This document shows positions 35,394-43,193 of a stretch of 64,000 nt of DNA, piece after piece. Both the position numbers and the translations under genes were made by a program. This DNA comes from Gammaproteobacteria bacterium (GTDB lineage Bacteria > Pseudomonadota > Gammaproteobacteria > DSM-16500): positions 186,001 to 250,000 of the forward strand of contig JAJPGW010000007.1 of assembly GCA_021325575.1 (NCBI GenBank), written 5' to 3'. The notes beneath the pieces were generated by a model. That model was not told the origin of the DNA. It saw nothing but the letters and a program-made list of their open reading frames with translations, and ran no database searches. Numbering within the stretch: the stretch's first letter is position 1; each line of letters starts with the position of its first letter.

Positions 35394-36230
35394 TTGACAA
35401 TTCTCGTGTTTTCGTTCTTGTTATTGTTAGCGTCTTTTACTGCAGGTCTTGTTGGTTCACTAACCGGATTAGGCGGTGGGATTGTGCTGATTCCGGTTTT
35501 AGTGCTGCTTTTTCACATTGATATTCATTATGCGATGGGGGCGTCGCTCATTTCTGTGATTGCGACATCATCGGGTGCTGCTGCGGCTTATTTAAAAGAA
35601 GGTTTTACCAATATTCGGATTGGGATGTTTTTGGAAGTGGGTGCTGTCATTGGTGCACTGATCGGCGCGCTGCTTGTTGCTTTTGTTTCTCCAAAGTTAA
35701 TTGCCGTGTTATTTGCGCTTTTTCTTTTTGCGTCTGCCTATTTTAGCTTGCGAAGAAATGAAAAAATCGATGTGAACCAGCCTTCACATTTATGGGCGGA
35801 TCGCTTGCGGCTGGCGGGTAGTTATAAAACAGCGGACGGGGTCCAAGATTATTCGGTGCATGGCGTACCGGAAGCATTGGGTATTATGACCATTGCCGGT
35901 GCGCTTGCTGGATTATTGGGAATTGGGGCGGGGGCCTTAAAAGTCTTGGCCATGGATCAGATGATGCGATTGCCTTATAAAGTCTCGACTTCTACGAGTA
36001 ATTTCATTATTGGCATTACTGCGGCTGTTAGTATGGGGGTTTATTTTAAGGATGGTTATATTGTGCCAGGCATTATTTTTCCTGTTTTAATAGGGGTGGC
36101 TATTGGGGCTCTATTTGGGGCAAAAATACTGGTCCGGGCCAAAAGTCGGGGTTTGAGGCTTTTTTTCAGCATTATTATCCTGCTCCTAGGGGTTGAGATG
36201 CTTTATAAAGCATTGACGGGGGGCATATGA
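35394..36230 (+). CDS. TauE/SafE-family membrane exporter
   Basis: 278 residues, about eight membrane helices. TauE/SafE proteins are putative exporters of sulfite or organosulfonates and related anions. The family signature is visible near the start (GLVGSLTGLGGGIVLIPVLVLL) and again in the second half (GALAGLLGIGAGALKVLAMDQMMRLPYKVSTSTSNFIIG region), giving the internal pseudo-repeat. The start is a TTG at 35394, with GAAGGAATT upstream. The downstream DUF1634 gene overlaps the stop by four bases (ATGA) and commonly accompanies this family. The substrate is not known. Confidence 0.87.
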   Translation: MTILVFSFLLLLASFTAGLVGSLTGLGGGIVLIPVLVLLFHIDIHYAMGASLISVIATSSGAAAAYLKEGFTNIRIGMFLEVGAVIGALIGALLVAFVSPKLIAVLFALFLFASAYFSLRRNEKIDVNQPSHLWADRLRLAGSYKTADGVQDYSVHGVPEALGIMTIAGALAGLLGIGAGALKVLAMDQMMRLPYKVSTSTSNFIIGITAAVSMGVYFKDGYIVPGIIFPVLIGVAIGALFGAKILVRAKSRGLRLFFSIIILLLGVEMLYKALTGGI

Positions 36231-36562
36231 AAATAGATGAGCTTTGGATAGGGTTAATTATGCGCTGGGGACTTTGGCTTTCCGTGTTTATCGTTGCCCT
36301 GGGCGGGTCCTGGTATTTAATGGAGAATGGGCTGCAGTTTATTCAATATGGGGCCTTTCAGGTGCCTCATTTTCAATGGGGGGAGTTTTTTAAATTTACC
36401 CCTGAACATGTGATTGAATGGGGGTTATTTATCCTCGTGATGACCCAGGTTTTAAGGGTATTTTTTACCCTTTTTCTGTTTATGGAAAGAAAAGAAGGGT
36501 TTTTTGTGATCATCACGTTTTTTATCCTAGTAGTGATGATTTATAGTCTTTTTTGGCGATAG
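36227..36562 (+). CDS. DUF1634 family membrane protein
   Basis: 111 residues with three predicted membrane helices (about residues 11-31, 62-80 and 88-110). The pattern LWIGLIMRWGLWLSVFIVALGG at the start and FTPEHVIEWGLFILVMTQVLRVFFTLFLF-type central part are characteristic of DUF1634. It overlaps the TauE/SafE gene through ATGA, and this pairing is frequent in bacteria, which suggests that the two form one transport unit. Molecular function unknown. Confidence 0.82.
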   Translation: MKIDELWIGLIMRWGLWLSVFIVALGGSWYLMENGLQFIQYGAFQVPHFQWGEFFKFTPEHVIEWGLFILVMTQVLRVFFTLFLFMERKEGFFVIITFFILVVMIYSLFWR

Positions 36563-36588
36563 TTTAAGTTTTGGGCCACGAATTTTTC

Positions 36589-36615
36589 TTGCTTGTTTTA
36601 AGGGCTTACTATAAA
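36589..36615 (+). promoter_or_regulatory. Probable rplM-rpsI promoter
   Basis: TTGCTT (36589-36594) and TATAAA (36610-36615) are 15 bp apart, about 47 bp before the rplM ATG. The leader holds two CGGAGT repeats, the second serving as ribosome site. Confidence 0.4.
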
Positions 36616-36661
36616 ATTCCCCCTCTTTTTCCCAAATACAACTCCTCGGAGTCGGAGTCAA

Positions 36662-37099
36662 ATGAAAACGTATAATGCAACGAATGAAACAGCAACGCAC
36701 AACTGGTATATGGTTGATGCTTCCGGAAAAACCCTGGGCCGTTTAGCCACCGAAATCGCCAGACGATTACGCGGCAAGCACAAGCCTGAATATACCCCAA
36801 ATGTGGATACCGGCGATTTTATTATCGTTATTAACTCAGATAAGGTAAAAGTCACCGGCAAAAAAGCTCAAGATAAGGTATACTATAGCCACTCAGGTTA
36901 TCCAGGCGGTATCAAAGCCGTAACCTTTGAAAAGTTGTTAGCGAAAGATTCGCGTAAAGTCATAGAAATTGCCGTTAAAGGCATGTTGCCCAAAACCCCA
37001 TTAGGTCGGGCAATGTATGGCAAATTAAAAGTTTACGCGGGCACAGAGCATCCTCATGCAGCGCAACAACCCCAAAAACTTGAATTAGATACGGAATAA
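36662..37099 (+). CDS. rplM: 50S ribosomal protein L13
   Basis: 145 residues, full length. L13 is an early-assembly protein of the large subunit. It has the family blocks [58 protein letters not shown]-region and the late [33 protein letters not shown]. It is followed by rpsI after 4 bp, the standard operon. The ATG at 36662 is preceded by CGGAGT. The L13-S9 pair is normally regulated together by ribosomal autoregulation. Confidence 0.98.
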   Translation: MKTYNATNETATHNWYMVDASGKTLGRLATEIARRLRGKHKPEYTPNVDTGDFIIVINSDKVKVTGKKAQDKVYYSHSGYPGGIKAVTFEKLLAKDSRKVIEIAVKGMLPKTPLGRAMYGKLKVYAGTEHPHAAQQPQKLELDTE

Positions 37100-37103
37100 T
37101 TTC

Positions 37104-37535
37104 ATGGCAACAGCAAAACAACAAGCTTACTGTGGTACTGGCCGTCGTAAAACATCGACCGCACGAGTTCGGTTAGTGTCAGGCCAAGGCAATATTGTTA
37201 TTAATAACAATACCCTGGACCAATATTTTGGCCGTAAAACCTCACGCATGATTGTTCGTCAGCCGTTAGATGTGACGAATATGATAGGTAAATTTGATAT
37301 CACCGTTAACGTCAATGGTGGTGGTATTAACGGTCAGGCAGGTGCGATTCGTTTAGGTATTGCACGTGCATTATTACAATACGAAGAAGAAACCGGTGGC
37401 GACTCCAGTGGTGAAGGTTCACTCCGGAAATTACTACGCAAAGCAGGCTATTTAACTCGAGATGCGCGTGAAGTTGAGCGTAAAAAATACGGTCTACACA
37501 AAGCCCGTAAAGGCACTCAATACTCCAAGCGTTAA
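37104..37535 (+). CDS. rpsI: 30S ribosomal protein S9
   Basis: 143 residues with a short N-terminal extension (MATAKQQ) before the conserved [16 protein letters not shown]. It ends in the canonical S9 tail [18 protein letters not shown], whose final arginine contacts the P-site t[25 protein letters not shown] is the central signature. It is co-transcribed with rplM (4-bp gap). A 12-bp hairpin at 37556-37584 lies between it and tRNA-Gln. Confidence 0.98.
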   Translation: MATAKQQAYCGTGRRKTSTARVRLVSGQGNIVINNNTLDQYFGRKTSRMIVRQPLDVTNMIGKFDITVNVNGGGINGQAGAIRLGIARALLQYEEETGGDSSGEGSLRKLLRKAGYLTRDAREVERKKYGLHKARKGTQYSKR

Positions 37536-37555
37536 TATTCATGCATTTAAACGGA

Positions 37556-37584
37556 GATTATTCTGCGCTTTTCGCAGAATAGTC
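37556..37584. terminator. Hairpin between rpsI and tRNA-Gln
   Basis: GATTATTCTGCG (37556-37567) pairs with CGCAGAATAGTC (37573-37584) with one G-U type mismatch and a 5-nt loop. There is no T-run, so it may be a processing or attenuating hairpin rather than a true intrinsic terminator. Confidence 0.4.
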
Positions 37585-37591
37585 GCGTTCA

Positions 37592-37662
37592 TGGGGGATC
37601 GTCTAGTGGTAGGACAGCGGACTCTGGCTCCGTTAACCTAGGTTCGAATCCTAGTCCCCCAG
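37592..37662 (+). tRNA. tRNA-Gln (anticodon CTG)
   Basis: 71 nt cloverleaf. Acceptor stem TGGGGGA/TCCCCCA with discriminator G, as expected for tRNA-Gln; D-arm GTCTAGTGGTAGGAC; anticodon stem GCGGA/TCCGT with loop CTCTGGC, giving CTG; T-arm CCTAGGTTCGAATCCTAG. CCA is not encoded (TAG follows). It lies between rpsI and sspA. Confidence 0.95.
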
Positions 37663-37681
37663 TAGTTTTGAGGAATTATAA

Positions 37682-38326
37682 ATGGCTATCATTGCTAACA
37701 AACGATCTATTATGACACTTTATTCGGGAACGACGGATATTCACAGCCATCGCGTCCGGATTGTGCTCGCGGAAAAAGGAGTTTCAGTCGATGTTATCAA
37801 CGCTGATACTAACGATAAAATGGAAGATCTCTATGAGTTAAATCCGTATGGATCTGTTCCTACCTTGGTTGATCGCGAACTGGTGCTTTATGATTCCAAC
37901 ATCATCATGGAATATCTCGATGAACGGTTTCCTCATCCGCCATTAATGCCTGTTTATCCAGTTGCGCGCGCAAAAACCCGTTTAATGATTTACCGCATCG
38001 ACAAAGAATGGGGTGAATTAGTCCGCAAAATCGAAAAAGGCAAAGCTGAAACCGCTCAAAATGCAGCGAAAGATCTCAAAAATTATTTAATCAAACTCGC
38101 TCCATTATTCAATAACTCACCGTATTTCCTGAACGAAGAATTTTCGTTAGTGGATTGCTGTATTGCGCCAATTTTATGGCGTTTACCAAGCTGGGGAATT
38201 ACTTTACCGCCAGAAACCAAAGCGATTCACAAATATGCTGAACGCGTTTTTGCCCGGGATTCATTCCAGGCAAGTTTGACGGAAGCAGAACAGGATTTAA
38301 GAAAAGCTAAAGCTGAAACAGCTTAA
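37682..38326 (+). CDS. sspA: Stringent starvation protein A
   Basis: 214 residues, glutathione-S-transferase fold. SspA is an RNA polymerase-associated regulator active in stationary phase and starvation; it has no GST activity. Visible are the thioredoxin-like N-terminal part (MTLYSGTTDIHSHRVRIVLAEKGVSVDVINAD region, with the NPYGSVPTLVDRELVLYDSNIIMEYLDERFPHPPL block) and an all-helical C-terminal domain ending in a Lys/Ala tail. GAGGAATT precedes the ATG at 37682. It is followed by sspB after 16 bp, the conserved pair. Confidence 0.96.
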   Translation: MAIIANKRSIMTLYSGTTDIHSHRVRIVLAEKGVSVDVINADTNDKMEDLYELNPYGSVPTLVDRELVLYDSNIIMEYLDERFPHPPLMPVYPVARAKTRLMIYRIDKEWGELVRKIEKGKAETAQNAAKDLKNYLIKLAPLFNNSPYFLNEEFSLVDCCIAPILWRLPSWGITLPPETKAIHKYAERVFARDSFQASLTEAEQDLRKAKAETA

Positions 38327-38342
38327 ATTCAGGGAAACTTCG

Positions 38343-38762
38343 ATGTTATCCAATAAACCTTATCTTATTCGTGCATTTTATGAATGGATTGTTGATAGTA
38401 AATGCACGCCATTTTTAGTAGTCAATGCGCTTTATCCGCGTGCCAAAGTCCCGGTTGATTATATTGAAGATGGTCAGATTACTTTAAATGTCTCGCCGGA
38501 AGCCGTACGCGATTTTAAAATTGGTAATGAATTCGTCGAGTTCAGGGCTTCTTTTTCAGGTATTGTTCATATTATTTCTGCACCGATTAAATCGGTGCTC
38601 GCGGTTTATGCGCAAGAAAACGGTCAGGGCATGTTTTTTGATTTCGAAGAAGAAGGTGGTGCAACGGGCTGGGATCAAGTTGAGATGGAAGAAAATCCTA
38701 AACCCTCTGGCACAAAAAATGATGCTAAAAAACGACCGTCGCATCTTAAGTTGGTAGAGTAG
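38343..38762 (+). CDS. sspB: ClpXP adaptor SspB
   Basis: 139 residues. SspB binds the AAND part of ssrA-tagged proteins and hands them to ClpX. The N-terminal dimer domain has NKPYLIRAFYEWIVDSKCTPFLVV and the tag-binding groove region ALYPRAKVP, GQITLNVSPEAVRDF, IVHIISAPIKSVLAVYAQENGQGMFF. The flexible tail ends PSHLKLVE, which resembles the ClpX-tethering C-terminal motif (LRVVK type). Both the substrate tag gene ssrA and smpB lie in the same window. The ATG is 16 bp after sspA. Confidence 0.95.
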   Translation: MLSNKPYLIRAFYEWIVDSKCTPFLVVNALYPRAKVPVDYIEDGQITLNVSPEAVRDFKIGNEFVEFRASFSGIVHIISAPIKSVLAVYAQENGQGMFFDFEEEGGATGWDQVEMEENPKPSGTKNDAKKRPSHLKLVE

Positions 38763-38767
38763 CCACA

Positions 38768-39583
38768 TTGATTAAGCCCATATGGAAGGGAGTTAAAATA
38801 GGCTGGATTGCCGCTAGGCGGCTCTACAAAGAACATTATACCTATCATGCTTCGGCCTTGGCCTTTGTTACCTTGTTAACGATTGTTCCATTGCTGACTG
38901 TCGTTCTTTCAATTATTTCGATTTTTCCTATTTTCGCAAAATACGTTGGTCTTGCTCAAAGCTATATCATGCTGAATTTTATCCCGACATCGAGCGGTGT
39001 CATTCAGCATTATCTTGAAAGTTTTATTCGACAAGCCACGACTATGTCCAAAATGGGTATTCTCATTTTATTTATTACGACTACGTTACAGATTGTGACT
39101 ATTGAAAACGCGATTAATCATATTTGGCAGGGCAGCGATAAAAGAAAACGGTATTTTTCCTGGTTAGTGTATTGGTTGATGTTATTGATTGCACCGATAT
39201 TTATCGGACTCAGTATCGTGATTAGTTCTTATTTGTTTTCTATTTCCTGGTTTTCGAAAGCAGTCACGTATTTGGCAATCAAATCCCTTTTAATTTCAGC
39301 GGTTCCGATTGTCATTAATACGGTAATGTTTAGTCTTTTTTATGCTGCGATCCCAAGTGTTCGTGTGAAATGGCGGGATGCCTTTTTTGGTGGGTTGATT
39401 GCGGCGATTTTATTTGAAATGTCTAAGATTGGATTTGCCTTTTATATTATAAAATTTCCCTCCTATGCATTGATCTATGGCGCGCTGGCTACTGTTCCGA
39501 TCTTTTTGATCTGGATATATCTCGTGTGGTTAATTGTTTTATATGGGGCGTTGATTACTCATGAGAGGCAGCAACTACGATAA
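38768..39583 (+). CDS. yihY: YihY/BrkB family inner membrane protein
   Basis: 271 residues with about six membrane helices. The family signature is YHASALAFVTLLTIVPLLTVVLSIISIFP near the N-terminus, with IENAINHIWQ in the middle and a C-terminal GALATVPIFLIWIYLVWLIVLYGALITHE. The family is an inner-membrane protein of uncertain function; earlier naming as ribonuclease BN is a misassignment. The start is the TTG at 38768, 5 bp after sspB, so it is probably in the sspAB transcript. A palindromic repeat follows 14 bp after the stop. Confidence 0.9.
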   Translation: MIKPIWKGVKIGWIAARRLYKEHYTYHASALAFVTLLTIVPLLTVVLSIISIFPIFAKYVGLAQSYIMLNFIPTSSGVIQHYLESFIRQATTMSKMGILILFITTTLQIVTIENAINHIWQGSDKRKRYFSWLVYWLMLLIAPIFIGLSIVISSYLFSISWFSKAVTYLAIKSLLISAVPIVINTVMFSLFYAAIPSVRVKWRDAFFGGLIAAILFEMSKIGFAFYIIKFPSYALIYGALATVPIFLIWIYLVWLIVLYGALITHERQQLR

Positions 39584-39597
39584 GTCACATACCTTGC

Positions 39598-39681
39598 GTC
39601 ATTGCGAGCCCGTGCTTTTTACGGGCGAAGCAATCTTTTTAAAGATTGCTTCGCCCTCGCTGCGCGAGGGCTCGCAATGAC
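39598..39681. repeat. Palindromic intergenic repeat, copy 6
   Basis: GTCATTGCGAG and CTCGCAATGAC outer arms, CGAAGCAATCT and AGATTGCTTCG inner arms. It fills the 100-bp gap between convergent yihY and yheS and could terminate both. Confidence 0.9.
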
Positions 39682-39683
39682 GA

Positions 39684-41558
39684 TTATAATTTTTCGAGAT
39701 CACTGATGGCTTTTAGCCAGAGTTCCTCTTCTGATTGAATTTTCTTTTTAATTTCGGATTGTTTCAATAATAATTCTTGTAGCGATTTTTTATTTTTCTC
39801 ATCGTAAATTTCAGTATCAGCCAGATTTTTTTCAATTGCATTTAATTCTTGTTCCAATTTTTTAATGGCATCTTCGTGGGATTTGATTTTTTCGATATAG
39901 GGTTTTCTGAGTTCGCGTTGTTTTGCGTCTTCCTGCCGTTGTGATTTTTTAGAAACAGTTGGTTTTTCTGCGGTGATATTTTCTTCTTTACGAAATTTAG
40001 TTAACCATTTTTCATAGTCATCGAGATCGCCATCGAAGGGGGTGAGTTTGCCATTGGCGACTAATAGGAGTTGATCGACAGTGGTTTTTACCAAAAATCG
40101 ATCGTGAGAAACCAGTATCATGGCGCCTTGATAATCTTGCAACGCTAAACTCAACGCATGACGCATGTCCATATCTAAGTGGTTGGTCGGTTCATCTAAC
40201 AAGAGCAAATTAGGTTTTTGCCAAACAATCAAAGCAAGCGCAAGACGCGATTTTTCGCCGCCTGAAAAATTGTTTACAGATTCCATGACGCGATTGCCGA
40301 CGAAACCAAAACTGCCGAGAAAAGTTCGCAGCACTTGTTCTTTAGTATTTTCAGCAATGTCTTTTAAATGCTGCAAGGGTGATTCATCCAGTTGCAAATG
40401 ATCTACCTGGTGTTGCGCGAAATAACCAATTTTGGTGCCATTGTTAGTTTCGCGCATGCCGGTGGCGGGGGCAATTTCCCCCGCGATCAGTTTGATCAAG
40501 CTGGATTTGCCGGCGCCATTTGGGCCTAAGAGCGCCATTCTTTCTTTAGGTCCAATACTGAAATTGAGGTCAGTTAAAACAATGTGATCACCATAGGCGA
40601 CAATGGCATCCTCTAATTTAACTAATGGAGTAGGGCATTTGTCCGGTTCTTTAAACGAAAAATGAAAAGCAGAATCAATTTGCACGGCATCAATCAATTC
40701 CATTTTTTCAATCGCTTTCATGCGGCTTTGGGCTTGGCGTGCTTTGCTTGCTTTTGCCTTAAATCGATCGACAAAACTTTGCAAATGGGCAATGTGCTTT
40801 TGTTGTTTTTCGTACGCTGCTTGTTGTACCAGAATTTGCGCGGCGCGTTGTTTTTCGAAAGAAGAATAATTTCCTGAATAAAGTTTTAATTCCTGATGCT
40901 CAAGATGCACAATGTGGTCAACGACATGATCCAAAAATTCTCGATCATGTGAAATCAAAAGCAGGGTACCAGGGTATTTGATTAACCAATTTTCAAGCCA
41001 AATGACGGCGTCGAGATCTAAGTGGTTAGTTGGTTCATCTAATAATAAAATATCTGAGCGACACATGAGCGCTTTTGCAAGATTTAAGCGCACACGCCAG
41101 CCGCCGGAAAATTCTTTGATCTGCTTTTGTTGTTCTGCGTGACTAAAGCCTAAACCACTCAATAATTGTGCGGCGCGGGCATTGGCTGTATACGCATCGA
41201 TTTCACCCATGCGCGCATGTAGTTTGGCAATGAGCGTGCCATCGTTATCTTGTTCTGCTTCTAATAATTTTGCTTCGAGCGTACGTAATTCACTATCGCC
41301 ATCAAGCACAAAATCTATCGCAGATTTTTCAATTCCGGGTGTTTCCTGAGCTACATGCGCAAAGCGCAATTTGGGCGGGATTTCAATTTCGCCTGCATCA
41401 ACGCCGAGTTCACCCAGAATCACTGAAAAAAGACTGGTTTTTCCAGCACCATTCGCACCAATGACACCAATTCGTTGTTTGTGAAAAATAGTCCAGTTCA
41501 CATTTTGCAATAAAATGTGCGGACCACGACGAAGGATGACATCACGTAAGGTAATCAT
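39684..41558 (-). CDS. yheS: ABC-F ATPase YheS-like
   Basis: 624 residues, two ABC domains in one chain without membrane helices. ABC-F proteins act on the ribosome as translation factors or protect it. Walker A motifs: GANGAGKTSL near 34-43 and GPNGAGKSSL near 344-353; signatures FSGGWRVRLNLA and FSGGEKSRLALA; Walker B LLLDEPTNHLDLD and LLLDEPTNHLDMD. A charged coiled-coil C-terminal region follows. The architecture and sequence are closest to E. coli YheS. Its ATG overlaps the stop of the upstream response-regulator gene (ATGA), so the two are translated together. Confidence 0.94.
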   Translation of the reverse strand: MITLRDVILRRGPHILLQNVNWTIFHKQRIGVIGANGAGKTSLFSVILGELGVDAGEIEIPPKLRFAHVAQETPGIEKSAIDFVLDGDSELRTLEAKLLEAEQDNDGTLIAKLHARMGEIDAYTANARAAQLLSGLGFSHAEQQKQIKEFSGGWRVRLNLAKALMCRSDILLLDEPTNHLDLDAVIWLENWLIKYPGTLLLISHDREFLDHVVDHIVHLEHQELKLYSGNYSSFEKQRAAQILVQQAAYEKQQKHIAHLQSFVDRFKAKASKARQAQSRMKAIEKMELIDAVQIDSAFHFSFKEPDKCPTPLVKLEDAIVAYGDHIVLTDLNFSIGPKERMALLGPNGAGKSSLIKLIAGEIAPATGMRETNNGTKIGYFAQHQVDHLQLDESPLQHLKDIAENTKEQVLRTFLGSFGFVGNRVMESVNNFSGGEKSRLALALIVWQKPNLLLLDEPTNHLDMDMRHALSLALQDYQGAMILVSHDRFLVKTTVDQLLLVANGKLTPFDGDLDDYEKWLTKFRKEENITAEKPTVSKKSQRQEDAKQRELRKPYIEKIKSHEDAIKKLEQELNAIEKNLADTEIYDEKNKKSLQELLLKQSEIKKKIQSEEELWLKAISDLEKL

Positions 41559-41935
41559 GCGGGAATGGTGTGATAGCGATCCAGTAAAGCTCGCAGTGCA
41601 CTAGTAATAATGGGTTTGTATGCAATATCAATAGCGCCGGCTTCAAGACAGGTTTGTCGTTCTTCCTGACCTGCATAACCTGTGAGTGCGATAATGGGTA
41701 TGGTTTGTGTTTTGACCGTATCAACATCTTTTAATTGTTTGATGAGATCAAAACCTGAAATATCCGGTAAACCAATATCTACAAAAATAATATTATAATC
41801 CGCATTATTTTTTGCTTTTTCGAGCGCAATGATGCCGTTGGCTGCAATATCAACCTGACAGCCCAGTTTCGTTAACATCATTTGATGCACGCGTTGTACA
41901 ACAGCATCATCTTCAACTAATAGAATCTTTCTCAC
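41555..41935 (-). CDS. Single-domain response regulator (CheY-like)
   Basis: 126 residues, receiver domain only. LLVEDDAVVQRVHQMML has the acidic pair, IIFVDIGLPDISGF the phosphorylated Asp, ALTGYAG the conserved Thr, and AYKP the Lys. It has no output domain, so it passes phosphate or binds a partner. It begins inside the end of the histidine kinase gene (23-bp overlap) and ends overlapping yheS. The pair looks like a hybrid kinase split in two genes. Which output it controls is not visible. Confidence 0.92.
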   Translation of the reverse strand: MRKILLVEDDAVVQRVHQMMLTKLGCQVDIAANGIIALEKAKNNADYNIIFVDIGLPDISGFDLIKQLKDVDTVKTQTIPIIALTGYAGQEERQTCLEAGAIDIAYKPIITSALRALLDRYHTIPA

Positions 41936-43193
41936 GACGTTTCCCTGTTTTTGTTTTTAAACTTTTTTTTGTTAATGGAAAATCAGCAACAAAATAAAAA
42001 GTTGAACCTTTGTTGAGAGTGGATGTTACTTTGATTTCGCTATTTAAAAGTGATACAAGTTTTTTTACAATCGAAAGACCTAAACCGGTGCCATTTCGGC
42101 TGTATTTTTTGGTATAAGTATTTTCAACTTGATAAAAACGATCAAAAATATATTTTAGTTTGGATTTCGGGATACCCATGCCGGTATCTTGAACGGAAAT
42201 TTTAAGTTGCGTTGCGTTCAAACGTTTTTTGCATTCCGTGACCGTAATGGTCACTTTGCCTTTTTCCGTGTATTTAATTCCATTACTGATTAGATTGTTA
42301 ATGATATGACGTAAAATGCGCGTGTCACTTAGGATGAGTGATGGGATTGATTCGTCATAATTAATTTCTAATGAAATATTTTTTTCACGAGCGCTTGCAT
42401 CAAACATCGCGCAGATTTCTTCGATTAAGGCTTTTAAATTTAATTCTTCCAAAGCCAGTTGGTATTTTCTAACGTCCAACTTAGCATAATCTAAAATATT
42501 ATTAATTGTGGAAAGAAGATGGGAGCCGGATTGTTCGATGATTTTGCCGAGTTCGCGGGATTCATCCAGCGAAATATCAGTTTCGACTAACATATTGGCC
42601 GTGCTAATAATACCCGTTAACGGTAATCTAAACTCATGACCCATCATCGCTAAAAATTGAGTTTTCGCCATGCTCGCGGCTTCTGCGGCTTGTTTTGATT
42701 TAATGAGTTCTTGTTCCATTTTTTTTCGCGGAGTAATATCGGTATAGATGCCGAGTACGCCGGTGATATTGTTATCATTATCATACATTGGGACTTTACT
42801 AACTAACATGATTCGCTCAGTGCCGTCGGCATTGCTTTGGTGTTCTTCGTAGTTTAATTTGCCCTCACCACTTTCCATAATGGCTTTATCGTCAGCAATA
42901 TAAGCATCACTTTCTTCTAGTTTCCAGGGCATGTCGTAATCGGTTTTGCCGATGATGTCATTCGGGCAGCGAAGTCCTACGCTTTCTGCAAATTTTTGGT
43001 TGCAGCCTTGAAAAACGGAATTAGTATCCTTCCAGAAGATATAATGTGGCAAATTATTGACGATATAATCGAGATAAATTTTTGATTTAGTGTATTCATT
43101 ATTGGCTAAATCAGGCTTTTCTGCCTGATTTAGTTTTTTTTTATTATGTTTCAAGTCAAGCAACCCCATTACTGTTTTTGTGTTGAGGTTCAT
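41913..43193 (-). CDS. PAS-domain sensor histidine kinase
   Basis: 426 residues, soluble with no membrane segment. A PAS domain (about 41-150, LDYIVNNLPHYIFWKD ... GVLGIYTDITPRKKMEQ) senses a cytoplasmic signal. HisKA has AKTQFLAMMGHEFRLPLTG, and the H is the phosphorylation site; the usual SHELRTP is changed to GHEFRLP. The HATPase part is complete: N-box IINNLISNGIKYT, DTGMGIP and GTGLGLSIVKKL. It overlaps the FAD protein gene by 38 bp at its start (another start at 43169 is possible) and the response regulator gene by 23 bp. Signal unknown. Confidence 0.92.
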   Translation of the reverse strand: MNLNTKTVMGLLDLKHNKKKLNQAEKPDLANNEYTKSKIYLDYIVNNLPHYIFWKDTNSVFQGCNQKFAESVGLRCPNDIIGKTDYDMPWKLEESDAYIADDKAIMESGEGKLNYEEHQSNADGTERIMLVSKVPMYDNDNNITGVLGIYTDITPRKKMEQELIKSKQAAEAASMAKTQFLAMMGHEFRLPLTGIISTANMLVETDISLDESRELGKIIEQSGSHLLSTINNILDYAKLDVRKYQLALEELNLKALIEEICAMFDASAREKNISLEINYDESIPSLILSDTRILRHIINNLISNGIKYTEKGKVTITVTECKKRLNATQLKISVQDTGMGIPKSKLKYIFDRFYQVENTYTKKYSRNGTGLGLSIVKKLVSLLNSEIKVTSTLNKGSTFYFVADFPLTKKSLKTKTGKRREKDSIS

